A DNA stretch of 64,000 nt, from NCBI RefSeq assembly GCF_000715505.1, contig NZ_JHEH01000012.1:37765-101764 (forward strand), in the 5' to 3' direction. Shown piece by piece: positions 1 to 7,848 of this stretch (within the stretch, counting starts at the first letter, position 1; every line of letters begins with the position of its first letter). This DNA is from Thioclava dalianensis (GTDB lineage: Bacteria; Pseudomonadota; Alphaproteobacteria; Rhodobacterales; Rhodobacteraceae). Under the pieces are notes generated by a model, which saw only the letters and a program-made list of their open reading frames with translations, did not search any database and was not told the DNA's origin. Both the position numbers and the translations under genes were made by a program.

Positions 1-201
1 CTGGATCAGCCCTGCCTCGCGCAATTCCTTGAGCGCGACCGAGACGTTCGAGCGCGACAGACCGAGCTGGGCCACGAGATCCTCGGCGCTGGGGGCTTGG
101 GCTGCGCGCCAGATCGCCCCGAAACAACGGCCTGCAGGACGCGAAATCCCGAAGCGAGGGGCGATTTCGCCGAACGTGTCGGAAAGGTCCAGATCGGCCA
201 T
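1..201 (-). CDS. GbsR/MarR-family transcriptional regulator, N-terminal part (gene runs off the left edge)
   Basis: Reading leftward from the ATG at 201, the first 67 residues are visible. A short leader (MADLDLSDTFGEIAPRFGI) precedes a winged-helix pattern of the GbsR kind, with a stretch resembling SAEDLVAQLGLSRSNVSVAL as the recognition region. GbsR/MarR proteins are dimeric DNA-binding regulators, often of osmolyte or transport genes, but the target cannot be read here. It lies 14 bases beyond the stop of the kinase-like gene at 216-974 on the same strand, so the two may share a transcript. The C-terminal part is outside the window. Confidence 0.6.
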   Translation of the reverse strand, partial: MADLDLSDTFGEIAPRFGISRPAGRCFGAIWRAAQAPSAEDLVAQLGLSRSNVSVALKELREAGLIQ

Positions 202-215
202 GTCCCTGTTTCCCC

Positions 216-974
216 TTACTGTTTTCGGGCCTGCGCCAATCCTGCGATCAACGCGGCCTCACCATCGCCCAAGGTGACCTGTGCGCCTTGGCTTTGCAAG
301 GCGCGCTGGCAGATCTCGGCCCATCCGGGCGCAGTGGGTGAAGACAGAGCCAGCACCGGCTGACCGAGCCACCACGGGCGGGTCGCGGCCAGCTCGGCCC
401 CGAGCACGGCACCGGCGGCGCGTTCCGAGCGGCCCGAAAGCGCGAGCGCGCCCAGATCACGCGCCATCCGTTCAGGCCGCGAAAGCGCATCGCTCAGCGC
501 GGCGTCGAATTCTTCGCCTGCATGGAGCGGCGCGCCCAAGCCCGCCAGCATCGCCGCCGAGCCCATCCGGGTCACGCTGACGATCTCTCCGGCAGAGATA
601 TGCGCCCAAAGCGATGTCGCGCCGCAGATCCAGATCACGCCGTCAAACTGCGCCATGCCCGCCAAGATGCCGGCGATGCGCGCAGCCTCGGGCGGGGTGA
701 CGGTTTCATCGGGGCGGGTCTGCACAAGGCCCGGAAGGGCGTGCAGGGCGCGTTCGGAAATCTCGGCGCGCGGCCATGGGCCCTCGGGAAGCGGCGCACA
801 GGGCAGGGTGCGCCGCTCAAGCCCAGGGGCCGTGGCGGCCAGCACCACGGTCCCTTCGGGCAAAAGCGGGCGCGGCGAGGGACCAGATTGCTGATCCCTG
901 ATCGCGCCCGTTTCATCTACGGCGAGTGCGCGCCAGCGTCCGGCCTCTTCTACCAATGCGGTCCAATCTGTCAT
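216..974 (-). CDS. 2-dehydro-3-deoxygalactonokinase (DgoK)-like protein
   Basis: A 252-residue protein whose middle (WICGATSLWAHISAGEIVSV, then MGSAAMLAGLGAPLHAGEEF) resembles DgoK sugar kinases, where a W..H.S.G.I motif is followed by a segment before the ATP-binding half. DgoK phosphorylates 2-keto-3-deoxy-galactonate in galactonate catabolism. This copy is shorter than the usual 290-300 residues and its N-terminus lacks the acidic DxGST-like phosphate motif expected of the fold, so catalytic activity is uncertain. No other galactonate genes are visible. It is followed by the GbsR/MarR gene on the same strand. The family call is by recalled pattern only. Confidence 0.5.
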   Translation of the reverse strand: MTDWTALVEEAGRWRALAVDETGAIRDQQSGPSPRPLLPEGTVVLAATAPGLERRTLPCAPLPEGPWPRAEISERALHALPGLVQTRPDETVTPPEAARIAGILAGMAQFDGVIWICGATSLWAHISAGEIVSVTRMGSAAMLAGLGAPLHAGEEFDAALSDALSRPERMARDLGALALSGRSERAAGAVLGAELAATRPWWLGQPVLALSSPTAPGWAEICQRALQSQGAQVTLGDGEAALIAGLAQARKQ

Positions 975-1005
975 GGGCCGCAGATGGCACGGCTGGGCGC
1001 TCAGA

Positions 1006-2004
1006 TCAATGCTGCGATTCGAGGCAGGTGGTGATCGTGTCGGCGGTCTTCTGCATCAGCGCCTCGTAGAGATCCGCGCCATAGGGCAGCGTGCTGCCAG
1101 CCGGATCGAGCGCGCCACCCAGTTTCACCGGCGTCCCATCGACGAGAATGCTCACCATCTTGGGATCGTGCTGGGCCTCGGGGAAGGCGCAGGCGATGGT
1201 GTCAGTGTCGATCTCTTTGCGCAGGCTCACCATATGGGCCGCGCCCGGTGCCGTTGCATCGCTGGGCGACAAAGCCCCTGCCACGTGCAAGCCGTAGTGA
1301 TCGGCCAGATAGCCATAGGCTGCGTGATAGACGAGGAAGGGCGTGTCCTTGACCGGCGCGTATTCCGCTTTCAGCCGGGTATCCATTGCCGCGATCCGGG
1401 CCTGGGCGGCCTTGGCGTTCTCAGCGTAGATCTTGGCATGTTCGGGATCGAGCTTGGAGAGTTGCTGCGCAATATCGCCCACCCAAAGGGAGGCATTCGC
1501 CGGGTCAAACCAGGCATGCGGATCTTCATAGGGATCGGTTTGATCGTCATGGGCGGCGTGATCATGGTCTGCATGATCATGATCGGCGTGATCGTGATCG
1601 GCGTGATCGTCATCCTCATCCTCATCCAGATCGGCGCTGTGATCGTGGGGGTCATCGCCCGAAAATTTGCGGGTATGGGTGCCCGGCTGGGCCAGCAGGC
1701 TCAGCGAGCGGTCTTGCGCACCGATCCCGTCAAGCGCGCGCTCCAGCCAAGGCGTGAGGCGCGGACCGATCCAGACGACGAGGTCGGAATCTTGCAAAGC
1801 GCCTGCCTGACTGGGCCGAAGCTGGTAGTGGTGGGGGTCCGAATTCTGCCCCAGCAGCACGCTGGGTTTGCCCAGATCGCCCATCACTTGGGCCACGAGG
1901 GATTGAACGACGGGAATATCGGTGACCACATCGGGCACCTTGGCCTGTGCCAGCCCGGGGGCAATGGTCAAAAGGGTGGCGGCCAGCGGAAGGATCGAAC
2001 GCAT
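1006..2004 (-). CDS. znuA: Zinc ABC transporter periplasmic substrate-binding protein
   Basis: A 332-residue cluster A-I metal-binding protein that captures Zn2+ in the periplasm and delivers it to ZnuBC. A signal peptide ends near residue 21 (...GLAQA). Zinc-ligand motifs DPHHY (about 57-60) and DPHAW (about 161) are present. Between them, about 119-155, is the histidine/aspartate-rich loop typical of zinc-specific members, here built from ADHDH-type tandem units, which shows up as a short-period repeat in the DNA at about 1555-1620. It is transcribed away from zur-znuC-znuB across an 89-base intergenic region with Zur-like boxes, so zinc repression of both arms is expected. Confidence 0.95.
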   Translation of the reverse strand: MRSILPLAATLLTIAPGLAQAKVPDVVTDIPVVQSLVAQVMGDLGKPSVLLGQNSDPHHYQLRPSQAGALQDSDLVVWIGPRLTPWLERALDGIGAQDRSLSLLAQPGTHTRKFSGDDPHDHSADLDEDEDDDHADHDHADHDHADHDHAAHDDQTDPYEDPHAWFDPANASLWVGDIAQQLSKLDPEHAKIYAENAKAAQARIAAMDTRLKAEYAPVKDTPFLVYHAAYGYLADHYGLHVAGALSPSDATAPGAAHMVSLRKEIDTDTIACAFPEAQHDPKMVSILVDGTPVKLGGALDPAGSTLPYGADLYEALMQKTADTITTCLESQH

Positions 2005-2041
2005 CTGTGTCTCCTGACATCTTGAACTCGGGGCGGATGTT

Positions 2042-2064
2042 TGTATGTTATAAAATCACACGTC
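2042..2064. promoter_or_regulatory. Putative Zur operator, znuA-proximal
   Basis: The left half (TGTATGTTATA) fits the left arm of the Zur consensus GAAATGTTATA-N-TATAACATTTC well, and the right half fits loosely. It lies about 40 bases upstream of the znuA start, between the divergent genes. Match made by eye. Confidence 0.5.
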
Positions 2065-2069
2065 AAGCA

Positions 2070-2092
2070 GAAATGTGATAAGGTAACATATC
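2070..2092. promoter_or_regulatory. Putative Zur operator, zur/znuCB-proximal
   Basis: GAAATGTGATAAGGTAACAT followed by ATC is close to the known Zur box consensus, with near-symmetric arms. It ends one base before the GTG start of zur, so bound Zur would directly block zur-znuC-znuB expression. Confidence 0.65.
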
Positions 2093-2093
2093 C

Positions 2094-2612
2094 GTGGCCC
2101 CATCGAGCAAAACCGCCCCTGAACTTGCCGCCTTTGCGGCACATGATCATGCGGGCTGTGCAAGCAGCACGTTGCACCGCGCACAGGCCGTGGCGCAGGA
2201 AAAGGGCGCGCGGCTGACCCCGGTCCGGCTGCGCGCGCTGGAGATCTTGCTCGAAGAGCATCGCGCGATGGGGGCTTACGAGGTGCTCGAGCGATTGGCG
2301 GCGGACGGGTTTGGCAATCAGCCGCCGGTGGCCTATCGTGCGCTGGAATTTCTGGTGGAGACCGGGCTTGCGCATCGGGTGCGCCGCCTCAATGCCTTTG
2401 CTGCCTGCATGCATCCGGGCGAGGATCACGCGCCGGTCTTTTTGATATGCCGCACCTGCGGGGCGGTCGCGGAGGCAGAGGCCGAGGGCGTGCGCGTCGC
2501 ACTTATGGCGGCAGCCGCTGCGGTGGACTTTACCGTTGAACGCGCCACGGTCGAGGCGCTGGGCCTGTGCCCGCGCTGTGTCGAGGCCGAGGGCGCGGGT
2601 GGTGCCGCATGA
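2094..2612 (+). CDS. zur: Zinc uptake regulator, Fur family
   Basis: A 172-residue Fur-family repressor. The winged-helix region is around residues 38-100 (LTPVRLRALEILLEEHRAMG). Two CxxC pairs, C119/C122 (CRTC) and C159/C162 (CPRC), form the structural zinc site usual in Zur. The start chosen is the GTG at 2094, because upstream in-frame sequence runs into the operator; a later start cannot be excluded. Its stop overlaps the znuC start (ATGA), so zur-znuC-znuB is a translationally coupled operon, autoregulated by the Zur box directly in front of it. It senses cytosolic zinc and represses uptake when zinc is sufficient. Confidence 0.92.
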   Translation: MAPSSKTAPELAAFAAHDHAGCASSTLHRAQAVAQEKGARLTPVRLRALEILLEEHRAMGAYEVLERLAADGFGNQPPVAYRALEFLVETGLAHRVRRLNAFAACMHPGEDHAPVFLICRTCGAVAEAEAEGVRVALMAAAAAVDFTVERATVEALGLCPRCVEAEGAGGAA

Positions 2613-3370
2613 GCACTTTGATTTCGACGCAAGGGCTCTCGGTGCGCCATGGCGGCAATACCGTGCTCTCCAATGTGCAATTTTCCATTGCCCGGGGTGA
2701 GATCGTCACCGTGGTCGGACCGAACGGGTCGGGCAAATCGACGCTGATCCGGGCGCTGATCGGTCTGGAGACTGCGGCGACCGGCAAGGTCAGCCGCGCA
2801 TCGGGGCTCTCGGTGGGCTATGTTCCGCAAAAACTGCATATCGATGCCAGTTTGCCTTTGAGCGTGCGGCGGTTTCTGTCGCTTCCCAAACGGGTCTCGG
2901 ATGCGCAGGCCGATGAAGCGCTGGAGCGCACCGGCGTCCCGGGGCTCGGACCGCGCCCCTTGGCGCGGCTTTCGGGCGGGCAGTTCCAGCGGGTGCTTCT
3001 GGCCCGCGCGCTTCTGGTCAATCCCGATATCCTGATCCTTGACGAGCCGACGCAGGGCCTTGACCAGCCGGGGACGGCGGCGTTCTACAAACTGATCGAG
3101 GAAGTGCGCTCGCAGACCGGCGCGGCGGTGCTGATGGTCAGCCATGATCTGCATGTGGTGATGTCAGCCTCGGACCGGGTGATCTGCCTCAACGGTCACG
3201 TCTGTTGCGAGGGCACGCCCAAGGTCGTGGCCGAAGCGCCCGAATATCGTGCGCTGTTCGGGATCGGGACCGGCGGGGCCTTTGCGCTGTATCAACACCA
3301 TCACGACCACGGCCATGACGATGGTTCAGCCTCCCAGACCTGCGGCCACGAAGGGCATACACATGTTTGA
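2609..3370 (+). CDS. znuC: Zinc ABC transporter ATP-binding protein
   Basis: A 253-residue ATPase of the ZnuABC importer. Walker A GPNGSGKST is near residues 37-45, signature LSGGQ near 121-125, Walker B ILILDEP near 141-147, and the H-loop is in the SHDLH segment. The ATG at 2609 overlaps the zur stop by four bases. The last 26 or so residues form a histidine-rich tail (HQHHHDHGHDD, then GHEGHTHV), unusual for the core ATPase fold and possibly a cytosolic zinc buffer or sensor. Its end overlaps znuB by eight bases. A longer upstream frame starting at 2567 is a shadow of zur. Confidence 0.95.
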   Translation: MSTLISTQGLSVRHGGNTVLSNVQFSIARGEIVTVVGPNGSGKSTLIRALIGLETAATGKVSRASGLSVGYVPQKLHIDASLPLSVRRFLSLPKRVSDAQADEALERTGVPGLGPRPLARLSGGQFQRVLLARALLVNPDILILDEPTQGLDQPGTAAFYKLIEEVRSQTGAAVLMVSHDLHVVMSASDRVICLNGHVCCEGTPKVVAEAPEYRALFGIGTGGAFALYQHHHDHGHDDGSASQTCGHEGHTHV

Positions 3371-4148
3371 CGATTTTTTGGTCCGTGCCGCTTTTGCGGG
3401 GATTGGCCTCACGCTGGCCACTGGGCCACTGGGCTCCTTCGTGGTCTGGCGCCGGATGGCTTTTTTCGGCGATGCCACGGCCCATGCGGCGATCCTGGGC
3501 GTGGCGCTGAGCTTTGCTTTCGGGGCGTCGGTTTATCTCGGCACTCTGGGTGTGGCGCTGGCGATGGCGCTGACCGTGGCGCGGCTGTCGGGGCGCGGCC
3601 ATGCGGTCGACACGACGCTGGGCGTTCTGGCCCATTCCGCGCTGGCCTTCGGTCTCGTCGCAGCTTCGTTCCAGTCCGGGCTGCGGGTCGATCTGAGCGC
3701 TTGGCTCTTTGGCGATATTCTGGCGGTCTCGCGCACCGATCTGATCGTGGTCTGGGGCGGTGCCTTGGCGGTGCTGGCGCTGCTTGCGTGGCGCTGGCAG
3801 GGGCTGCTGACCTCAACGATAAATGACGAGCTGGCGATGGCCTCGGGCATCAATCCCCAGCGCGAGCAGCTTTTCCTGACGGTCGCATTGGCGCTGACGG
3901 TGGCGGTCTCGATCAAGATCGTGGGGGCGTTGCTGATCGCGGCGCTGTTGATCATCCCCGCCGCTGCCGCACGCCAGATCGCGCGTGGCCCCGAGGCGAT
4001 GGCGGTGAGCGCGACCGGCGTTGGGATTTGTGCCGTGTTGCTGGGGCTTTGGGCCTCCTTGACCTTCGACACCCCGGCGGGTCCCTCGATTGTCTCGGCG
4101 GGCACGGTGCTGTTCGTGGCCTCTTTGCTGCTGCGGCGGCGGGCCTGA
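3363..4148 (+). CDS. znuB: Zinc ABC transporter permease
   Basis: A 261-residue membrane protein of the ABC-3 permease family with about eight hydrophobic segments. It forms the inner-membrane channel for Zn2+ with the ZnuC ATPase. The start is the ATG at 3363, inside the end of znuC, giving the usual family length; the longer frame from 3249 only extends through znuC. It ends four bases from the end of the convergent EamA transporter gene, and no terminator hairpin fits between them. Confidence 0.94.
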   Translation: MFDDFLVRAAFAGIGLTLATGPLGSFVVWRRMAFFGDATAHAAILGVALSFAFGASVYLGTLGVALAMALTVARLSGRGHAVDTTLGVLAHSALAFGLVAASFQSGLRVDLSAWLFGDILAVSRTDLIVVWGGALAVLALLAWRWQGLLTSTINDELAMASGINPQREQLFLTVALALTVAVSIKIVGALLIAALLIIPAAAARQIARGPEAMAVSATGVGICAVLLGLWASLTFDTPAGPSIVSAGTVLFVASLLLRRRA

Positions 4149-4152
4149 GCGT

Positions 4153-5109
4153 TTAGCGGTCGGCGCGGGCGCGGATCTTGCGTGGCTTCGCGCCCACCTT
4201 TCGCTCGCGGTAGAACACGTAGATGCCCGAGGCGAGGATGATCGAGGTGCCAAGGATCGTCAGCGCATCGGGAAAATCCCCAAAGATCAGGTAGCCCACG
4301 ATCGTCGCCCCGAAAATCTCGAGATATTGGAAGGGCGCGAGCAGTGATGCCTCGGCCTTGGAAAAGGCCAGCGTGATCAGAAGGAAGGTGACCGCGCCCA
4401 GAGCGCCCGACACCGCCACCGCGATCCAGACCCAGACCGGCATTTCAACAAATGATGTCGGGTTGCGCCCCATGAGGGTCGTGACGCTCAGCGCCAGCAC
4501 AAAGATCCCCCCGCCGCAAAACGCAGCCCCGATCTGGAAGCTCATCGCCGAGCGCGTCCGGGTCGCCTTGCGCACCACGATCATGTTGAGCGCATAGGCC
4601 AGTGCGCCGAGCGCTGGCAGCAGCACGACCGGCCCGAAGATCGCGAAATTGGGCCGGATCACGATGAGCGCACCGAGCAAGCCCACCGCCACCGCGATAT
4701 AGCGGCGCGGCCCCGGTTTTTCGCCAAGGAACGGCCCGCAGAGCAGCGTCAGTAGAAGCGGTTCGATGAAGAAGATCGCGATCGCGGTCGCAATCGGCAT
4801 CGTCTGGAATGCGGTGATCAGCGAGACCGACGCCACTGCGACCAGCGCGCCCGAGGCGAGCGTATGCCACGAGAATAACGGCCCGCGCAGCTTGCGGCGT
4901 ATCACGATCAGTACGATCAGAAAGCAAAGCGCCTGCACGATGGTCCGCCATGCCGTGACATCGAAAGGGGCGGCGATCCCGGTCAGGATCTTTGCGATAG
5001 AATCGCCGATGGGCAGCAGGCCCATGGCGCTGCACATCGCGATCATCCCGGCGACTTGGGTCGGGGCGAGATCGGCGGGATGGCTCAGCGGGGCGGTCTC
5101 GGGCATCAC
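4153..5109 (-). CDS. DMT-superfamily (EamA) transporter
   Basis: A 318-residue inner-membrane protein with about ten transmembrane segments in two EamA repeats (AFQTMPIATAIAIFFIEPLL in the first, LAPFQYLEIFGATIVGYLIF in the second). EamA proteins generally export amino acids or other metabolites; the substrate cannot be told from sequence. The C-terminus is basic (KVGAKPRKIRARADR) and so cytoplasmic. It is a single gene, convergent with znuB and divergent from nothing close by. Confidence 0.85.
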   Translation of the reverse strand: MMPETAPLSHPADLAPTQVAGMIAMCSAMGLLPIGDSIAKILTGIAAPFDVTAWRTIVQALCFLIVLIVIRRKLRGPLFSWHTLASGALVAVASVSLITAFQTMPIATAIAIFFIEPLLLTLLCGPFLGEKPGPRRYIAVAVGLLGALIVIRPNFAIFGPVVLLPALGALAYALNMIVVRKATRTRSAMSFQIGAAFCGGGIFVLALSVTTLMGRNPTSFVEMPVWVWIAVAVSGALGAVTFLLITLAFSKAEASLLAPFQYLEIFGATIVGYLIFGDFPDALTILGTSIILASGIYVFYRERKVGAKPRKIRARADR

Positions 5110-5249
5110 AGGCTCCAGTCAGCGCCGCTGTGAAGGCGGCGGCGTCGCAGGTCCCGGCGTACAGGATGACATCAGGTTTCTGCCCTGCTGGACGACGCCA
5201 TCGTCCGGGCTGTTTTGCCGATAGGGGGATAAATGCCTTTCGTCAAGCG

Positions 5250-5279
5250 AAGCGGCCCCGCACAGGGGCGGGGCCGCTT
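5250..5279 (-). terminator. Hairpin downstream of the SulP gene
   Basis: A 12-base perfect inverted repeat (AAGCGGCCCCGC / GCGGGGCCGCTT) with a six-base loop, just beyond the SulP stop on the minus strand. There is no long T tract, so it may end transcription weakly or protect the 3' end. Confidence 0.6.
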
Positions 5280-5285
5280 GGGGGC

Positions 5286-6761
5286 TTAGTGGTCGGCGGC
5301 GACTTCGCCCCCGTTGGAGAGCCGGTCGATCAGCGTCTCGGTTGCGGAATTCATGCCCACAACCTTCACATCCGTGCCATGGAGCTTGAACTTGCCTACC
5401 GCGCGATCGAGCGCGGATACCGAAGAGATATCCCAGATATGGGCATGGGTCAGGTCGATCACGACGCGATCCAGTTTTTCGTGGAAATCGAAGGCGCGGC
5501 CGAATTCCTCAACAGTCGCGAAGAAGATCTGGCCCTTGATGTAATAGGTGCGCAACCCGTGCTCTTCGCTATAGCGCGAGGTGATCTCGGTCATCTTCGC
5601 GATCTTGCCCGCAAAGAAGATCCCCGAAAGCAGCACGCCCACAAGCACGCCGATAGCAAGGTTATGGGTCGCCACCACGAACCCCACGGTGGCCAGCATT
5701 ACGATATTGGACGACATCGGCATGGTGCGCAGCTGACCGAGCGAGGCCCAGCTAAAGGTGCCAATCGAGACCATGATCATCACCGCCACGAGCGCGGGCA
5801 TCGGGATGCGCCCGACCCATTCGCCCAGCACGACGCAGAAGAACAAAAGCGCCACGCCCGCGGTGAGCGTCGAGAGCCGCTTGCGCGCGCCCGAGCTGAT
5901 ATTGATCCCGGTCTGGCCAATCATCGCGCAACCCGCCATGCCGCCGATGAAGCCGGTGAAGAAGTTGGCGACGCCCTGACCGTAGCATTCCTGCCGCCGG
6001 TCGGATTGGGTGTCGGTCCGCTCATCGACGACGTTTTGCGTCATCAGGCTTTCGATCAACCCGACGACGGCCACACCGACCGAGTAGGGCAGGATGATGC
6101 GCAGCGTCTCGAAGTTGAACGGCACATTAGGGATCAGGAAGGAGGGCAGCGAATCCGGCAAAGCCCCCATATCCGAGACCGTGTGCACGTCGTTCAGGCC
6201 CAGACCCATCGTGATCGCCGAGAGCACGATGATGGCGATCAGCGGCGAGGGAATGGCGCTGAAGACGCGCGGCAGCAGGTAGATGATCGCGAGGCCAAGC
6301 GCCACCAGCAGATAGGTCACCATCGGGACGCGGCTCGGGTCAAGCTCTGGCCATTGCGCCATGAAGATCATGATCGCGAGCGCGTTCACAAACCCGGTCA
6401 TCACCGATTTCGACACGAAGCGCATGATATGGCCCAGATTGAGCGCGCCTGCGATCATCTGCAGCACGCCTGCAAGGATCGTGGCGGCGAGCAGGTAATC
6501 GAGCCCGTGCTGGCGCACCAGCGTGCCCATCAGAACCGCCGTGGCGGCCGTTGCCGCCGAGATCATCGCGGGCCGTCCGCCGAAAAACGCGGTGATCGTG
6601 GCGATCGAGAAGGAGGCATAAAGCCCCACTTTCGGGTCGACACCCGCGATGATCGAGAAGGCGATGGCTTCGGGGATCAGCGCGAAGGCGACGAGAAGTC
6701 CACATAAAAGTTCGGTGCGGGTATTGCCGAACCATTGGCTACGCCAAGTCTGGAAGGTCAT
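5286..6761 (-). CDS. SulP-family anion transporter with STAS domain
   Basis: A 491-residue protein. The N-terminal 380 or so residues carry the SulP membrane domain with the characteristic start (LLVAFALIPEAIAFSIIAGV, then KVGLYASF), and a C-terminal STAS domain spans about residues 395-485 (VVIDLTHAHIWDISSVSALD). SulP proteins move sulfate, bicarbonate or other anions, often with Na+ or H+. The substrate is not determined by the sequence. It is a single gene with a hairpin terminator behind it, and no sulfate-assimilation neighbours are present. Confidence 0.9.
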   Translation of the reverse strand: MTFQTWRSQWFGNTRTELLCGLLVAFALIPEAIAFSIIAGVDPKVGLYASFSIATITAFFGGRPAMISAATAATAVLMGTLVRQHGLDYLLAATILAGVLQMIAGALNLGHIMRFVSKSVMTGFVNALAIMIFMAQWPELDPSRVPMVTYLLVALGLAIIYLLPRVFSAIPSPLIAIIVLSAITMGLGLNDVHTVSDMGALPDSLPSFLIPNVPFNFETLRIILPYSVGVAVVGLIESLMTQNVVDERTDTQSDRRQECYGQGVANFFTGFIGGMAGCAMIGQTGINISSGARKRLSTLTAGVALLFFCVVLGEWVGRIPMPALVAVMIMVSIGTFSWASLGQLRTMPMSSNIVMLATVGFVVATHNLAIGVLVGVLLSGIFFAGKIAKMTEITSRYSEEHGLRTYYIKGQIFFATVEEFGRAFDFHEKLDRVVIDLTHAHIWDISSVSALDRAVGKFKLHGTDVKVVGMNSATETLIDRLSNGGEVAADH

Positions 6762-6896
6762 GATGTCTCCGGTCAGGTCAGCGACCCCCAGCCGGAGTGC
6801 TGGCGGGTCTTGAGCGTCTCATTTGCCCATCCCCATATCGCCGCAACGCAGAAAAGCCAAGCTTGCGCTAAGGTTTTGCAGGCAATCGCCCTGAGA

Positions 6897-7574
6897 TCAG
6901 GCGGGGTTGCCCGGTGTTTTGGCAAATCGCGTCAGGGCGTGGGCCAGATCGCCATAGCCGGTGAATCGGCGCTCGTAGGCAAGGCCGAGGCGCTCGGCTG
7001 CGGCCCGCGCCGCTTGGTCCAGTGCCGGGTCGTCGGTTTGGGCCTGATAGATCAGCCGTTCGTAATTGCCAAACATCATCCCGATCAGCTCGGGATGGCG
7101 GTCAAACCCCATCGGGCGCCAGACGAAGGCATCGAATTGCCGCACCAGAAAATCGGTGAGGTAGAAGGCCGTGATCTCGGTCTCGGCGGTTTCGGCAAAG
7201 CGCGCATTGCCTTCAAAAAAGGAATAGCAATGCGGGCCCTCGATCATCTCGACGCCCAGCTCCTTGCACTTGTCCCACAATTGCCCGCCCGTGCCGCAAT
7301 CGGCATAGACGACGAAAATCCGATCATATTGCGCGCGATGCTTTGTCACGGCGGCACTCACGGCCTCGGTGATCTTCTCGGGATAGAGATGCAGCTTGGC
7401 GGGCAGGCAGGTCAGGTCGATATGATCCCAACCGTTGAGCCGCTTGAGATCAAGGATTTCACGCGCCAGCGCCCCGCAGGCGATCAGCAAAAGCCGCCCC
7501 GTGCCGCGCGGTTCAAGTCCAGCCTCGGTCAGGGTCGCATCAGCGATATCAAGCAGATCCGGGGGCCGGGTCAT
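6897..7574 (-). CDS. DUF1638 protein, probable accessory factor of the split methionine synthase
   Basis: A 225-residue DUF1638 protein with segments such as LLLIACGALAREILDL and IFVVYADCGTGGQLWDKC, and cysteines in the latter. The biochemical role of the family is not settled. From memory of mutant-fitness work in Phaeobacter, a DUF1638 gene beside the corrinoid protein gene is needed for the three-part cobalamin methionine synthase. The local context matches, with the corrinoid protein just upstream at 7849-8550 and the homocysteine methyltransferase at 9908-10921. Its start overlaps the end of a tiny membrane-protein gene (ATGA), indicating translational coupling. Confidence 0.75.
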   Translation of the reverse strand: MTRPPDLLDIADATLTEAGLEPRGTGRLLLIACGALAREILDLKRLNGWDHIDLTCLPAKLHLYPEKITEAVSAAVTKHRAQYDRIFVVYADCGTGGQLWDKCKELGVEMIEGPHCYSFFEGNARFAETAETEITAFYLTDFLVRQFDAFVWRPMGFDRHPELIGMMFGNYERLIYQAQTDDPALDQAARAAAERLGLAYERRFTGYGDLAHALTRFAKTPGNPA

Positions 7575-7729
7575 TCCACCCGCGCCAGAAGACGCATCAC
7601 GCCCGCAGCCACCAGTGCCATCAGTCCGAGCATCGCAATCGGGACGCCCGAGCTGGCAAAGATCCAGATCGTCAGGGCGGCCATCACGATGACAAACACG
7701 ATCAGCAACAAGAAATGTGGCAGCGGCAT
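7571..7729 (-). CDS. Small two-helix membrane protein
   Basis: A 52-residue protein starting MPLPHFLLLIVFVIVMAAL, with a second hydrophobic stretch (VPIAMLGLMALVAAGVM). The start at 7729 is fixed by a strong ribosome binding site, GGAGG, six bases upstream on the minus strand; the longer open frame upstream runs through the terminator of the corrinoid gene and is not coding. The stop overlaps the DUF1638 start by four bases, so the two are co-translated. The function is unknown; a membrane role alongside DUF1638 is only a guess. Confidence 0.7.
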   Translation of the reverse strand: MPLPHFLLLIVFVIVMAALTIWIFASSGVPIAMLGLMALVAAGVMRLLARVE

Positions 7730-7777
7730 GCGCGTATCCTCCGTCCCTTTGAGTATGGGGTGCAAGGCGCCAAAGGA

Positions 7778-7808
7778 AAAGGCCCCGATCAAAAAAATCA
7801 GGGCCTTT
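7778..7808 (-). terminator. Intrinsic terminator of the corrinoid protein gene
   Basis: On the minus strand, AAAGGCCCTGAT, a T-rich loop, then ATCGGGGCCTTTT. This is a 12-bp stem with one mismatch, followed by T-rich sequence, 40 bases past the corrinoid-gene stop. Confidence 0.65.
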
Positions 7809-7848
7809 GAATTCGATGCGCTGTGTCGGGGCCGGGGGTGGCCCGCGC

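Noticed and set aside
5130..6707. A 525-residue plus-strand open frame
   Set aside because: It reads antisense through the SulP gene, is unusually rich in His, Arg and Gln, and has no binding site; it is a GC-driven shadow.
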